Shown here: piece by piece, positions 8,691 to 20,775 of the stretch
Layout of the letters: each line of letters opens with the position of its first letter
Position numbering within the stretch: the stretch's first letter is position 1
NCBI RefSeq assembly: GCF_016808095.1
Contig: NC_068973.1
Span: 20,379,501-20,443,500 of the forward strand
Length of the DNA: 64,000 bases
Reading direction: 5' to 3'
Source: Vigna angularis
Lineage: Eukaryota; Streptophyta; Magnoliopsida; Fabales; Fabaceae
Position numbers and translations under genes: made by a program
The notes under the pieces: generated by a model
Told to the model about the DNA's origin: nothing
Seen by the model: only the letters and a program-made list of their open reading frames with translations
Databases searched by the model: none

Positions 8691-11600
8691 TCAAGGATCA
8701 ACCAACAACATCATTGTGGAAAAACGTTGCACTTCTCCCCCTAGATAGGGCTTGAGACGTTGACCATTTACCACCCAGCTTTTCTGTGGATCATCAGCAG
8801 ATGGATCAAATATTTCAATTGCTCCATGTGGATGCACTTCTTTTATCACAAATGGTCCTGTCCATTTTGACTTCAGCTTCCCAAGAAATATCTTCAATCT
8901 TGAGTTGAACAATAGTACCTGTTGTCCTGGATTGAAAACTCTATTCACCAACTTCCTGTCATGATAAAATTTAATTTTGTCTTTGTAAGCCTTGGATGAA
9001 TCATATGCATGTAACCGCATTTCTTCAAGCTCTAAAATCTGCCTTCTGCGTGTGCATTGAGTTTCATAAGGATCAAAATTCAAAAATTTCAAAGCCCATA
9101 ATGCTCTGTGCTCCAATTCAACTGGCAAATGACATGCTTTCCCATAGACTAATTGAAATGGTGATAATCCCATAGACGTCTTCATTGCTGTTCTATAAGC
9201 CCAAAGAGCATCATCCAATTTGAGAGACCAATCCTTCCTTGATGAAGTCACGATTTTTTCCAGGATTCTTTTTATCTCCCTGTTAGATACCTCAGCTTGT
9301 CCATTGGTTTGTGGGTGATAAGGTGCAGCTACCTTATGCTTCACTCCATAGTGTTTGAGTACTTTCTCTAGCTGATAATTGCAAAAATGAGATCCTCCAT
9401 CACTAATCAACACTCTTGGAGTGCCAAAACGTGAAAATATCTGCCTCTTCAGGAATTTAATTACCGTACTAGCATCATTTTTAGGACAAGCCAATGCTTC
9501 CACCCATTTACTCACATAATCCACTGCTACCAGAATATATTCATTGTTGAAAGATGGAGGGAAGGGTCCAACAAAGTCAATACCCCAACAATCAAAAACC
9601 TCAACCTCTAAAATACCTTGTAAAGGCATCTCATGACGTTTAGTGATTGTCCCTGCTCTTTGACATTTGTCACAATTCCTAGCATGATTATGAGCATCTT
9701 TAAATAAAGTTGGCCAATAGAATCCTGATTGAAGGACTTTTGCTGTTGTTCTTTCTCCATTAAAGTGTCCTCTATAAGGTGAATCATGACAATGCCAGAG
9801 AATTCCTTCTGCTTCTTCATTTGTAACACATCTCCTCAGAAGATTATCTGCTCCAATTTTGAACAAATATGGATCGTCCCACACAAACTGCTTGGCATCA
9901 TGCAGAAATTTCTTTCTCTGTTGCCAAGTTAAATCTTCCGGCATGACTCTTGCAGCTTTGAAATTTGCCATATCAGCAAACCAGGGCCTCTGCTGAATAT
10001 ACATGAGTGATTCATCTGAAAAAGATTCCCAGATTTCAGGCTCCTTGCTAGTGACCTCATTGTTGACTAACCGTGACAAATGATCAGCAATTAAGTTCTC
10101 ACTTCCTTTCTTATCACGGATTTCTACATCAAATTCTTGCAACAGTAGTACCCATCTGATCAGACGTGGCTTAGAATCTGGTTTTGTCAACAAATATTTA
10201 ATAGCTGCATGATCTGTATAGACAATCACCTTAGACCCAATAAGATAAGGTCTAAATTTCTCTAAAGCATATACAATGGCAAGAAACTCTTTCTCTGTAG
10301 TAGCGTAATTCAATTGAGCATCATTCAGCACCTTGCTAGCATAATAAATTGGATGAAACTTTTGTTCTTTCCTTTGGCCGAGGACAACTCCTATTGCATA
10401 ATCACTTGCATCACACATTAATTCAAAATTTTGATTCCAATCTGGTGCTGCAATTACTGGAGCTGACACTAGCTTCTGCTTCAATATATCAAAAGCTTTC
10501 AGGCAATCTTCCTTCATCACAAAAGGAGCATCCTTCATCAAGAGATTACTCAATGGTTTAGCAATTTTTGAGAAATCTTTGATAAATCTTCTATAAAACC
10601 CAGCATGACCAAGAAAACTTCTAATCCCCTTTACATTTGTTGGTGGAGGTAGTTTCTCAATAACTTCTACTTTAGCTTTGTCTACCTCAATTCCTTTAGC
10701 AGAGATTTTGTGCCCCAATACAATTCCTTCAGTTACCATGAAATGACATTTCTCCCAATTCAAAACCAGATTTGTCTTAACACATCTTTTGAGGACAGTG
10801 TTCAAATTAGCTAAACATCTTTGGAAAGAGTTTCCAAAAACTGAGAAGTCATCCATGAATACTTCAATGCATTTTTCTAAAAGATCAGCAAAGATTGCCT
10901 GCATACACCTCTGAAACGTAGCTGGAGCATTACATAATCCAAAAGGCATCTTTCTATATGCAAAGATACCAAAAGGACAAGTAAAAGCCGTCTTCTCCTG
11001 GTCTTTTGGATCTACCACGATTTGATTATATCCAGAATATCCATCTAGAAAACAATAGAAAGCCTGCCCTGATAACCTTTCTAGCATCTGATCCATGAAA
11101 GGAAGAGGAAAATGATCTTTCCTAGTAGTTTTATTCAGCTTCCTGTAATCAATGCACATACGCCAGCCAGTAACTGTCCGAGTGGGAATAAGTTCATTCT
11201 TATCATTATAAATTACTGTCATCCCACCTTTCTTTGGCACCACCTGTACTGGACTCACCCATTCACTGTCAGAGATTGGATAAATGATACCAGCTTCTAG
11301 CAGTTTCAACACTTCTTTTCTGACCACCTCCTTCATAACAGGATTTAACCTTCTCTGTGGTTGAGCACTTGGTTTATAGTCTTCTTCCATAAAAATCTTG
11401 TGCATGCAATAAGTTGGGCTAATACCTTTGAGATCTGATATTGACCACCCAATTGCTTCTTTGTTGGCTTTCAGAATTTCTATCAACTGCTCTTCTTCTT
11501 GTAAAGATAAAGAGTTACTGATAATGACTGGCTTTGCTCCATCCTCTTCTAAAAACACATATTTCAAATGTGATGGCAATCTTTTTAGTTCTGGAAACTG

Positions 11601-13844
11601 TGCTTTGATTGTTTCTTCCTTATCAATTGTTTCGAATATTGGATCTTCCTCTGGACCCTTTTTCAATGTTTCCAAGTCCATCAGACATTCATCAATCAAT
11701 TTCTCTTCTTCTTCATCCAAATCTTCACATGAATCAATGAGCGTGTTTTCCAATGGAGAAATGTTACGCACCATTCTCTCTTGAACCATACAAACTTCAT
11801 CAAGTTCATCAAATTGAAAACATGATTTGTCATCATTTGGATACGTCATGGCTTTGGATACATCAAAAGTGACTTCTTCCTCATCAACTCTCAGTTTAAG
11901 CTTACCATTCTCTACATCAATCAAAACTCTAGCAGTCTTCATAAAAGGTCTCCCAAGAATAAGAGGAACGTCACTAGTTCCTTCCATCTCCATCACAATG
12001 AAATCTACTGGAAATACAAATTTGTCGACCTTCACTAAAACATCTTCAACCACTCCATATGGATATTTAAGAGACCTGTCCGCCAATTGAAGAGCCATTC
12101 TGGTTGGTTTGATTTCCAACCCCTGAATTGTTCTGCACATGGAAAGCGGCATTAGATTAATGCTAGCTCCCAAATCAATCAATGCTCTTCCAACTTTCAC
12201 ATCTCCTATGGTGCATGGAATAGTGAAGCTTCCTGGGTCTTTAAGTTTAGGAGGTAGTTTCTGTATGATTGCACTGCAATTACCCTGTATATTGATAGTT
12301 TCCTTCTCAATGTACTTGTGTTTCTTTGTGAGAAGTTCCTTCAAGAATTTTGCATATGCTGGCATCTGTTGCAATGCTTCAGAGAATGGTATAGTGATCT
12401 CCAACTTCTTAAACAGTTCCATGAATCTTTCCAACTGCTTTTCTTTCTCCTTCCTTGAATAACCCTTTGGATAAGGAAGTGGCTTTTCATACTCTTTTTC
12501 TTTCTGTCTCTCTTCTCTCTCATTTTTTTCTCTCTTCTCATCTTCTTTTTTTTTCTTTTTCTCTCTCTCAACTCTTTCTTTCCACTCACATGTTTCTTTT
12601 TCACTCTCACTCTCATTTTCTTTCTCTTTTCTCTCTTTTTTTCTCTCCTCTAACACTCTACCACTTCTAGTCACAACAGTTTTACATTCCTTTCCAAGAT
12701 TATCATGTTTCATTTCGTCAACTATTCTCTCAACATAGACCTCCATTTTTTTAAATGCAGCATCCACATTATGAAAATAAGACGCATTTGTCTTTAAGAA
12801 TCTCTGGAAAGTCTCTTCAAGCGTTGTTGTTTTCTCAACTGGAGTAGATTGCGTCTGCCATTTTTGTTGCTCTTGAACCGTTGAAATCTGTTGTATTTCC
12901 TGTGGTGTTTGAAAAAGTTTCATGGTCACTTCTTCAAGCTGTTGAGAGATAATTCTATTTTGGATAAGCAAGGCCTCATTTAATTGTAACAACTCCTTCT
13001 GACTAGGATCTCCTTTTTCAATATTGAGTTCGTTGTCACTAGTAGCCATATTTTCAATAAGTTCAGTTGCTTCCTCTGGAGTTTTCCAGTTAATATTGCC
13101 TCCTGCTGATGCGTTCAGTATCATCTTGGTTTGTGAACCAAGTCCTCCAAGGAAAGTTAGGACTACTTCTTCTTCTTTGAAACCATGCATAGGGGTTTTA
13201 CGTAACAAGCTTTTATACCTGTCCCATGCATGCCCCAGTGATTCTTCCATGCCCTGCTTGAATGACGAAATCTCTTGCTTGCCTTTGGTCACCTTAGATT
13301 GTGGAAAGTACTTGTTTAGAAATTTTGTGACCACTGCTTCCCACTCTGTGAAACTTTCTTCTGGAAAAGAGTTTAACCAAAGCTTAGCATTGCCCCCCAA
13401 TGAGAAGGGAAACAAGCTAAGTTTGATAGCTTCGTCTGGCACCCCATTAATCTTGACCGTGTTGCAGATCTCATTGAAAGTTGTAAGGTGCTCATATGGG
13501 CTTTCATGAGATAACCCATTAAATTGATTACTCTTCACCAGTTGAATTAATGCTGGCTTGACCTCCATGTTGGCTGCATTGACTCTAGGTCTTGCTATGC
13601 TGTTAAAGTGTTGAGGTCCAGCAATATTAGTGTAATCTGCAAGAGTTCTTCTAGCATTATTGTTCTCCATACTTCTTGTGCTGTGAACAGAACCTTGTGG
13701 TGATGATTGGAGGAGAGTTTCTGGAGAAGGGAAAAGTTCTCTGGACGTTCTGATTCTTCTCCTCCTTCTACTCTCTTCTAGACCTTCAAAAAGTGGTTTT
13801 GTTGTTTTCTTACTCCTAGTTCGAATTGCTTCCTGCATACACAA
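8691..13844 (-). CDS. Athila-clade gag-pol polyprotein, intact
   Basis: A single 1717-codon frame encoding the proteins needed to copy and integrate the element. Gag core at about residues 95-275, then a very Lys/Glu-rich stretch (about 400-475). Aspartic protease has [12 protein letters not shown] (Asp557; the Leu after Asp is normal for this clade). Reverse transcriptase includes [17 protein letters not shown] and the FMDD catalytic pair at 998-999. RNase H has CDASDYAIG (Asp1145). Integrase has an HHCC zinc region followed by Asp1423, Asp1482 and Glu1518, the last two separated by 35 residues as in retroviral-type integrases. All catalytic residues I can place are present, with no stop or frameshift, so the element may be autonomous. 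Met at 13844 is the first in-frame Met after a leader of about 300 nt. No CCHC zinc knuckle is obvious in Gag. Confidence 0.95.
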   Translation of the reverse strand: MCMQEAIRTRSKKTTKPLFEGLEESRRRRRIRTSRELFPSPETLLQSSPQGSVHSTRSMENNNARRTLADYTNIAGPQHFNSIARPRVNAANMEVKPALIQLVKSNQFNGLSHESPYEHLTTFNEICNTVKINGVPDEAIKLSLFPFSLGGNAKLWLNSFPEESFTEWEAVVTKFLNKYFPQSKVTKGKQEISSFKQGMEESLGHAWDRYKSLLRKTPMHGFKEEEVVLTFLGGLGSQTKMILNASAGGNINWKTPEEATELIENMATSDNELNIEKGDPSQKELLQLNEALLIQNRIISQQLEEVTMKLFQTPQEIQQISTVQEQQKWQTQSTPVEKTTTLEETFQRFLKTNASYFHNVDAAFKKMEVYVERIVDEMKHDNLGKECKTVVTRSGRVLEERKKERKEKENESESEKETCEWKERVEREKKKKKEDEKREKNEREERQKEKEYEKPLPYPKGYSRKEKEKQLERFMELFKKLEITIPFSEALQQMPAYAKFLKELLTKKHKYIEKETINIQGNCSAIIQKLPPKLKDPGSFTIPCTIGDVKVGRALIDLGASINLMPLSMCRTIQGLEIKPTRMALQLADRSLKYPYGVVEDVLVKVDKFVFPVDFIVMEMEGTSDVPLILGRPFMKTARVLIDVENGKLKLRVDEEEVTFDVSKAMTYPNDDKSCFQFDELDEVCMVQERMVRNISPLENTLIDSCEDLDEEEEKLIDECLMDLETLKKGPEEDPIFETIDKEETIKAQFPELKRLPSHLKYVFLEEDGAKPVIISNSLSLQEEEQLIEILKANKEAIGWSISDLKGISPTYCMHKIFMEEDYKPSAQPQRRLNPVMKEVVRKEVLKLLEAGIIYPISDSEWVSPVQVVPKKGGMTVIYNDKNELIPTRTVTGWRMCIDYRKLNKTTRKDHFPLPFMDQMLERLSGQAFYCFLDGYSGYNQIVVDPKDQEKTAFTCPFGIFAYRKMPFGLCNAPATFQRCMQAIFADLLEKCIEVFMDDFSVFGNSFQRCLANLNTVLKRCVKTNLVLNWEKCHFMVTEGIVLGHKISAKGIEVDKAKVEVIEKLPPPTNVKGIRSFLGHAGFYRRFIKDFSKIAKPLSNLLMKDAPFVMKEDCLKAFDILKQKLVSAPVIAAPDWNQNFELMCDASDYAIGVVLGQRKEQKFHPIYYASKVLNDAQLNYATTEKEFLAIVYALEKFRPYLIGSKVIVYTDHAAIKYLLTKPDSKPRLIRWVLLLQEFDVEIRDKKGSENLIADHLSRLVNNEVTSKEPEIWESFSDESLMYIQQRPWFADMANFKAARVMPEDLTWQQRKKFLHDAKQFVWDDPYLFKIGADNLLRRCVTNEEAEGILWHCHDSPYRGHFNGERTTAKVLQSGFYWPTLFKDAHNHARNCDKCQRAGTITKRHEMPLQGILEVEVFDCWGIDFVGPFPPSFNNEYILVAVDYVSKWVEALACPKNDASTVIKFLKRQIFSRFGTPRVLISDGGSHFCNYQLEKVLKHYGVKHKVAAPYHPQTNGQAEVSNREIKRILEKIVTSSRKDWSLKLDDALWAYRTAMKTSMGLSPFQLVYGKACHLPVELEHRALWALKFLNFDPYETQCTRRRQILELEEMRLHAYDSSKAYKDKIKFYHDRKLVNRVFNPGQQVLLFNSRLKIFLGKLKSKWTGPFVIKEVHPHGAIEIFDPSADDPQKSWVVNGQRLKPYLGGEVQRFSTMMLLVDP

Positions 13845-14146
13845 GAAAACAAAACCCTAGAAAAGATTTGTTAGCACAAAAAGATATAGAAGAAGATATA
13901 AATTCAGAAGATAAAAAGATTTAGAAGATAGAATCAAATAAGATAGAATAAAATAAAACCTAATCTAAAAAATAAAATAAAACCTAATCTAAAAGATAAA
14001 ATAAAATAAAAAAGAATCTAACCTAATCTAAAAGATAAAATAAAAAACAGAAAAATAAAATAAAATAAAATAAAATAAAAACAGAAATTCAAATTTAAAG
14101 TCAAAGATAATCAATAATCACACAAATTAACCAGTTAAACCACGAG
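13845..14146 (-). other. 5' leader of Athila element 1
   Basis: Untranslated leader between the primer site and gag. It contains A-rich AAATAAAATAAAATA-type low-complexity repeats around 13930-14090 on the + strand. No ORF. Confidence 0.7.
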
Positions 14147-14164
14147 TCCCCGGCAACGGCGCCA
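14147..14164 (-). promoter_or_regulatory. tRNA-Asp primer-binding site of Athila element 1
   Basis: The - strand reads TGGCGCCGTTGCCGGGGA, the classic Athila-group primer site described as complementary to the 3' end of tRNA-Asp. It lies 6 nt inside the 5' LTR. Confidence 0.9.
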
Positions 14165-14170
14165 AAAACT

Positions 14171-15476
14171 TGATGGACAAATTTGTAAGCACCAAAATAT
14201 GATGTCACAAACTTGTTTCACAATCGGCAAGTATGACCGAATCGTTCAAGTAATAAACTTGGTAAGACCAAGTATCGTTCTTCCCAAAGGACTCACGGCC
14301 TAGTTTAGTTATGTGATTTGTTGATTAGCTAAGACTTACAAACGAAATATTTGGAGTTTATATGCAAGACGAAAAACTAAACATGTATGCATGAAGTTTG
14401 ATCAATGGCAAAGACAAAAGATAAACACTTTCAAAGGAATATATGAATGAATATGTTGTTGGGGGTCAATTTCATCTCATCCACTCTCATACATTTTAGG
14501 AATTCAACATTCAAATCATCATTGTTAATGCCACTCTCTAAAGTACCATTCTAGATGGCTTCTCCCTAACCAAATAGTTCATACAATTCCTAGCATTCCT
14601 AATGATTAGTTCATAAGTGCAGGAGCTTAACGACAACCAATATAACATTGGGAGAAATTCCCCGGATCTAGACTTCCCCGTACGTGTCCGTATCGACAAA
14701 ACCAATAATCATGCAATAGAATGAGTTAAACAATGCAAGCATTGAGCAAAGAGGAAAAACCCTAACTAATGATGAATGAAAGCATAAGTCTTAGATTAAG
14801 ATGCAAGCATAAATTCCATATATGAGAGCTTCAAGAGATTACATTGATTCCCCAACAAACATACAAGGTTTAGTTCACCATATTCATGGTGAACCTAGAT
14901 GAACAATAATGAAAGAATGAAAGAATAAACCCAATAAAGGTGAAGAGGTTGCCTGAGCATCCAAGATTCTCCTTCAAAGGGGTGGAAGAGAGAGTGTTTG
15001 CCTACGTTCTGCCAAAGATACCTAACCCTAGGACGTGCAAGTCCTTATATACTATTCTAGAGTTACAAAAGATTACAAAAGCCCAAGCCCATAAGTGTGC
15101 CGCTCAGCGGTAAATACCGCTCAGCGGTGAGTGCGCGTCACGTTTCTTCCCCTCAGCGGCCATTTTGCCCCTCAGCGTGACTCCCGCAACCTCCTGAGTG
15201 CCGCTCAGCGGTAAAATGCCGCTGAGCGGTGCCTTCGACTTCTCTTTTTGCACTCTTTGCTTCCTTTTATAATTCCACTTCTCTCCTTCTTTACTTCTTT
15301 CACTAAATTCACCTCAAAACCTGCACAAAAACACTCAAATCAAGCATAAACCTGTCCAGCTCTCTTATTTCTGAAAATATAGATAAAAGCATTGATTTCA
15401 AGCTAGTTTCTAAGTCTAAAGGTTGCTTTTAATATCAATTTTAAGCATGAAAATAACAGTTTTTCAACTGTTATCA
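14171..15476 (-). repeat. 5' LTR of Athila element 1
   Basis: 1306 bp, nearly identical to 6124-7429. It should carry the element promoter on the - strand. The CGCTCAGCG palindrome cluster falls at about 15101-15229. Confidence 0.95.
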
Positions 15477-15481
15477 CCCAT
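15477..15481. repeat. Right target-site duplication CCCAT of Athila element 1
   Basis: Exact copy of 6119-6123, outside the LTR terminus. Confidence 0.95.
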
Positions 15482-17517
15482 CAAAGACATCTTTTTCAAT
15501 GTTGAATCCCAAGGCATAGGGCTCCCGAATCCTGGCCAAAACGGACACCTGGCAGAGAGCTTTATTTAAACCCTCCTCATGTTCAAACATGATGCCCGCC
15601 TCCAGTTCGGATACCTTTTCTTTGGCCTTCGCCAAATCATCCGCTAGCGCTCGGTTCTTCTGAAGGAGTCTGCCCTCCGTTTTCTTCTTGCGGGTGACTA
15701 CCACCTTCAGCTGCCCGTACTCCTTCTGCAGCCGGTCATGGTCAGCTCGAGCGTCACGAAGTTGATTCGTGGCTTCGACCAACTTCTTTTCTACCTCGTC
15801 CAGCTCGGCCTGGAGCTCTTCGATCTTCTTATCGGAATCATCTTGGGCCAGCAGCATTTGATCCATTACCGCTCGGAGATCCTCAAAGACCTTCTTCTCA
15901 GCAAGCAGCTCTGCCTTGACGTTCTCGACCCCCCTACGGTCAGCAAACTCCCTGAGATACCAAGCCAGGGAAGCCGCCCGGGTAGAGATTGTGTTGGTCA
16001 ATTCAGCCTCCGAAAGCGGCTCTATCAAAGCTCGGTGCGAAGAACTCATGTGGAAGTTCGTCCGGTCGCTCATGTTGAATGCGGGGCTGAATACCCCGTC
16101 TGGCAGCGGTCGAGAGGAGGACCCCTCTTTCCCTTTACGGGCCTTCTTGGATGCTGAACGGCAAGAAGAACCTTCTTTCTCCTTACGCCCCTTCTCTCCC
16201 TTTCTGTGCCCTTTCCTCTTCCTCACGAGGGGTACGACAGAAGTGGTGACCGCCTCGGAGGAGGGATCTACGAGCATGGCCGGAAGGCTCTGGGGGCTCG
16301 TTTACCACAACGATAGCGACGTCTGCAGTAACGTCAACAGCTGGAGCGGGCTGCGTGTCAACCGAAGTAACCTTTGACATCCAGCTAGTCGAAGACGCAT
16401 GTCTGACGATTGGAGGACGGTCAGGGCAACCCTTTCCCGGGCGCACAAAGAACTAGCGCGGCTCCTTTCCTCGAAGCCATGAAGTTGGATTTGCGGGGGG
16501 GAGCAGACATGGTATCTGGCAAAAAAAAATTCAGCCACGTTAACACCAATGTATTGAAAGAAATAAAATGAATACAAAATACCATACCGAATGCCTTTCG
16601 TTCACAATCCTCATGACGAAGGAATTCGACTAAGTTGCAGGCAGAGAGACAGCGGGGAGAGCATTGATGGTCCGAACGGCCTCCAAATCAGTCGGGCTCA
16701 TCATACCAATTGGATACGCTTTTATTCGCCTAGGGTTCCTTGTCCAATAAAAAAAGGAACAATGGATTTCCCGCCGCATCATGAAACTCATGGCGGCCAG
16801 CCTCGTCAATGATGACTTTAAAAAACTGGTCCTTGAAATTCTTATATGAATTAGAGAACGAACGGAAGAAGGTCCTATCTCTGACGGACATCAAGGACAC
16901 CCAACCACCCTTCGGGAGCGGGCGAACTTCAAAATAGTGAAAAAAAATTGGGATTGTCGGATTTACGCCAACCGTCAAACACACTGCCAAGAATGCATGG
17001 ACGGTCGCCCAAGAGTTCAGATGTAGCTGTACAGGGGCGACGTTCATTTCTTGGAGAACGATCATTTGAAACTCAGTAAACAACACCCGGACGCATAGTT
17101 GATCGAAAAGATTGGCATACATAAAAAAAAAGTCATCCGGACTCGATCTCGGACGATATATAGCCGGCCGATTCTCCATGTCACCGCCTTTTTAGTACCA
17201 TACTCCGACGCAAAAAGGCTGGCATCGTGAGGTGCCTAGTCATACCCCGGAATTATAGTCCCGTCACCATCCGGCTCTAATGGCGAGCCATCTATAGGAA
17301 TACCACCCTGGAGAAGGTGGATGGGTATCCCATAGATAATCCTTTTATCCGCACCAGTGGGGGGATTAGGCTCCGGCCCCGGAGACCGAACAGACTCTTG
17401 CAAGAAGGAAGACAACACTGAGCTTGGAGAAGAACCACGCTCGCCATCACCACCCACCGACCTCCCACTACTTTTGCCCGACGACTTCGAAGAAGACTCA
17501 ACATGGACGACCGCCAT
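15477..17517 (-). pseudogene. Antisense extra ORF of the Tat element, split by Athila 1
   Basis: On the - strand, opposite to the Tat gag-pol, lies a broken ORF of the type found between pol and the 3' LTR in Tat elements (Pfam Putative gypsy type transposon, Transposase_28). Part 1 (17517-17236) starts Met-Ala-Val-Val with a Ser-rich N-terminus and ends in an in-frame TAG after PGYD. Part 2 (about 17179-16730) has FTEFQMIVLQEMNVAPVQLH, LNSWATVHAFL and GVNPTIPIFFHYFEV. Part 3 (16277-15474) is Lys/Arg-rich, then strongly coiled-coil (ELQAELDEVEKKLVEATNQL). The end of the frame continues at 6123-5946 on the other side of the Athila insertion. Stops and frameshifts show it is dead here. Molecular function of the family is unknown. 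Confidence 0.75.
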
Positions 17518-17908
17518 TTATTACCTGAAGAAAAATGAATGCTCTAAACTTGAAAGAAGAAGGAGAAAGTGAAAATGACAGTGTCTTCATCCTCTATTTA
17601 TAGGAAAACATTTTGTAACCATCAAGGCATCCTCACCGTAAAAAATTATCACGATTGACGGTCCAAATGCAGGGTCGCTCCAACTTCTGCCTCTAGGCAC
17701 ATGACACGTGTATTCTCGCTTAAGTCCAGTTTCAAAAATCGGTGAGCAAAAGCCCAACAAATTCGGCCCAATAGCTAAAAGGAGCACCATCCACCCAACC
17801 ATTGACGAAGACAGGCGGTTAACGGCGGGAGCACACACACCTGTAGTCAAGATTCCAACCAGTATTAAACCCAACGTTCACTACGTGCACTAGGGCTTGG
17901 GGGGCTTG
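17518..17908. other. Tat region between extra ORF and 3' LTR
   Basis: No supported gene. At 17891-17908 the + strand reads TAGGGCTTGGGGGGCTTG, a good polypurine tract for the Tat element, directly before the LTR. Confidence 0.6.
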
Positions 17909-18440
17909 TGTACCATATGCATCGGGCGGTCTGAGAGCATTATAACGACCGATGTTTCTTCAATCTTTTTACTCCTCCGATAGCATTGTCGGACGACTGG
18001 CATTAGCACTCACCACACATTGTGTGATCCGATCATTCATCCTCCTGCTCGAATGAGTAATGACAGTATACTGTACGGGCGGCGGTGTAAGGCCGGTCGG
18101 TCGGTAACCTGGATCATTAAGACTAGGATTAAGGTAAATGGTGATTAGAGTCATTGGGGTGAAATTGGGTCGTGATTAACTTTTCACTAATCCAAGCCCA
18201 TGGCGAAAACTATAAATACATGTCAGAGGTGAGTGGTAGATAGGTTGCATTTACTGCACATTCATTACTATTTCATTAAATCACCAAACGGTTCTTGTAC
18301 TGACTTTGACATCGGAGAATCTTTGATAGGTTTTCCCTGAACGAAAGAGTGGACAACAGAGCTTGGAGCGATACCGAACAACTAGAAGACAAATTGTGGA
18401 GGAGTTTGGTGACTTAGCCCCAAATAACCGAAAGAATTAG
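17909..18440 (+). mobile_element. 3' LTR of the Tat element (end approximate)
   Basis: Starts TGTACCATATGC right after the G-rich tract, with a TATA box (TATAAATA) at 18211-18218 and downstream sequence that could be R/U5. I could not find a clear CA terminus or a matching 5' LTR, so the right end is a guess, somewhere between 18300 and 18440. Similarity to sequence at 36772-36930 (GGGTCGTGATTA, then a TATAAA-like box) supports the LTR call. Confidence 0.6.
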
Positions 18441-19640
18441 TTTACAAAATAAGAATTTAACTAATTTTTAACCAATACTTTAAATATAATAATGTTTTTT
18501 TTGTAAATTAGTTAAAACATTAAATAATAGTATCATTTCTGTAATTTACACTAATATAATTTATTGTTTAATATTTATATATATTATTATGCGAATGACT
18601 CTTTTATTAAAAAAAAGAAAAATAATGAAGTTCAGTCATAAAGCATTGGAGTGTACTTTGTTAGGAAACCTAGTTTAAATTTTATTAAATAAATTTCATT
18701 TATTAGAAATAGATTTTATTTTAATGCTTTTTATATTTTAAAAAATAAGTTTGTCTTTTGAATTTTTTGTAAAACATTAATACATATCTTATTGGATTTT
18801 AGCTGTGATTATATTTGGTTTTCGCTGGAGTTAAATTTGAGTATTTGGAGATTTTAACTCTCATTAATATTACGGTATCAGCAATTTGACTTTCTTGAGG
18901 TAAAACCAGGTCGCTAACATATTACGTACCTTCTAGCAGTTTCAAACCCTTGTTACTTTTTAGGAGTTTCAAACTCTCGTCATTTTTCAGAGATTTCAAA
19001 CTTTCGTTAATTTTATCATTTTATTTTTTAAAATGCACATAAATTCTAAGTTAGTGAAAATGAGAAAAAAACAAATAAAATTTTAGTATTTATAGCTGAA
19101 TAAAGGAACAAATTTAAAAAATTTACAACTTCAAAGTAAAATAATATAAACAATAAAGTTAAAAAGGTGAAACTAATAAACATTACAATATCTAGAGATT
19201 TCTTCTAGTTAAATACAAGTTTATTGAGAGATTCTTCCATGTTTGATTCTATAGTTGGATTGTTCTCATCTGCAAAATCTCATTTTCTGCTTTTGGATTG
19301 AGAAGGAATCTTTGAATCATAATTCGTTGTTGCTACTTATTTCTATTCAATGAATTGTTGATTCCATCCAACTATATAAGAGATAAAGAAGAAAAAGAGA
19401 CGAACCGCAATTCCTCTGGGAAAATGCACTGAACCCGTGAACTTGCGACTACAAAGTTGTAAAGCAGCACAACCAGTGAAGCAGTTGCAAACTTCTGAAG
19501 TATAGACCGAAGCAGCACAGTTATTGAACAAAAACAAATATGTTCAAAAAGACAAACATTGGTTTGTAAAAGCAATGATCTAAGGTGTCAGAAATTGAGA
19601 AAGTGAAAAGCAATGTTAAAAAATCAAGGACATGCGAATA
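18441..19640. other. AT-rich intergenic DNA with a small tandem repeat
   Basis: No gene seen. About three imperfect units of roughly 29 bp with the core AGTTTCAAAC(T/C)(C/T)T lie at about 18934-19018. Short open stretches near 19343-19575 on the - strand have no recognisable features. Confidence 0.5.
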
Positions 19641-19833
19641 CCCACTTAAAAATGAAAAAGCTTCTTTAACAACATTTTTTTCGCCAACGATTTGACAACG
19701 CCACGTGGCGGTTGCCTATTAGTTAAAATTGAAAAAAAAAATATGCAATTGATCAGGCGAAGGTAAAATTGAAAGGGAAATTTACCAAATTTTATTTCAC
19801 GCTTTCCCTATTCTTCTTTCGTTCGCTGTTACG

Positions 19834-19912
19834 CTCTCTCATTTCTCGCGTTCTCTCATCTCTCACGTTCTCTCATCTCTCGCGTTCTCTCATCTCTCTC
19901 ATTCTCTCATCT
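19834..19912. repeat. 17-bp minisatellite TCTCTCATCTCTCGCGT
   Basis: About 4.6 imperfect units of 17 bp, TCTCTCAT(C/T)TCTC(G/A)CGT, then decaying to a plain CT-rich run. It lies in the arm of the Mutator-like element. Confidence 0.85.
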
Positions 19913-20162
19913 TTGTGGTGTTGAAACCCTACTGGCGTCTTGTGCCTTCTCGGTGTTTCGGACCTCCTTCTTATGCAACATCGAAGTCGTCTTCGACGTC
20001 CCTGTGGAGCATTGATATTGTCGTTGTCGTGGTGTTTTTTGGTAAGTAGAAGTACACAAACCCTAACCATCGTTTCCAGCATTGACGTTTTCGTGTTTCG
20101 GTAACCCTAAGTATCTTCTCATTGTGGATTGTTGTTTTGCTTATGTTATAACTGCAGGTCCA

Positions 20163-20630
20163 ATGGCAGCCCAAAAAGGAAATGTAAGATGAAATGAACT
20201 TTTTTAATTTTTATAGATGATGTGTTATCCTCTGAATCTTAGTTAATAATATTTTTTTGTTAATGTTTTGTAGTGGCGCCTTCGTATCTCGATGGATTCA
20301 TTCAGCATTGTTGAAATGAATAGCTTACTAGGACAAGCTCATGTAGAGCGCATTAAGATGACTCAATTTAGGTGGTGTTTGCATATTCTGAGCCATTTGG
20401 AGGTCAATTTGAAATAATTGAAGGTGATGGTCCAGGGCTGGGCTGGGCATGATGTTAGTTTTAGAGTTAGTCAACAATTGGTCCCATTTACTGTTTTTGA
20501 TGTGTTCATGACCACGGGTTTAGAAATAAGTGGTCTAGGATTGTTTCCATTTGTACAAATTTTTTTTGTATTTAGAGGAAGATGGATTTTTTCTAATAAG
20601 ATTGTTATATGTACAGATTGTAACAAATAA
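20163..20630 (+). pseudogene. 5' fragment of a Mutator-associated gene, two exons, one stop
   Basis: Exon 1 (20163-20183) encodes MAAQKGN and ends at GTAAGA. Exon 2 starts after TTTTGTAG at 20274 and continues in phase: WRLRISMDSFSIVEMNSLLG, then HVERIKMT. An in-frame TAA at 20415-20417 interrupts the frame, which then continues in the same phase with HDVSFRVSQQLVPFTVFDVF to about 20560. After that it runs into unrelated sequence. I recognise this as the N-terminal part of the large legume families carried by ULP1-protease-containing Mutator elements, but the protease domain itself is not here. Family assignment is from memory and not checked. Confidence 0.5.
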
Positions 20631-20775
20631 TGATATATATGCACAAATTGTTATTGCAATAAGATCATAGCTTTCATGATTACTTTATGTGTATTGTTAT
20701 TTTATTTGTGTGTTTTGATGAAAAAGGAACACGCAATATTAATAAGTCTTTTAAATTAATCCAATGGTTTACCAA

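Larger units (their letters stand above)
6124..15476 (-). mobile_element. Young, full-length Athila-clade LTR retrotransposon (element 1)
   Basis: Complete element of 9353 bp: two 1306-bp LTRs (6124-7429 and 14171-15476), perfect CCCAT target duplications, a primer-binding site, a polypurine-tract-like sequence and one intact gag-pol frame, all in - orientation. Lining up the two LTRs by eye I see about four differences (near 6525, 6909, 6930 and 7292), so insertion was recent, roughly 0.1-0.2 million years at commonly used plant LTR rates (inference). There is no env-like ORF; the space between pol and the 3' LTR (7430-8690) is noncoding. The layout fits the soybean Diaspora type of the Athila clade, which also lacks env. 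It is inserted into the antisense extra ORF of an older Tat element. Confidence 0.95.

Noticed and set aside
12455..12670. + strand 71-codon frame rich in Ser/Leu/Phe
   Set aside because: Antisense shadow of the Lys/Glu-rich part of the Athila gag-pol.
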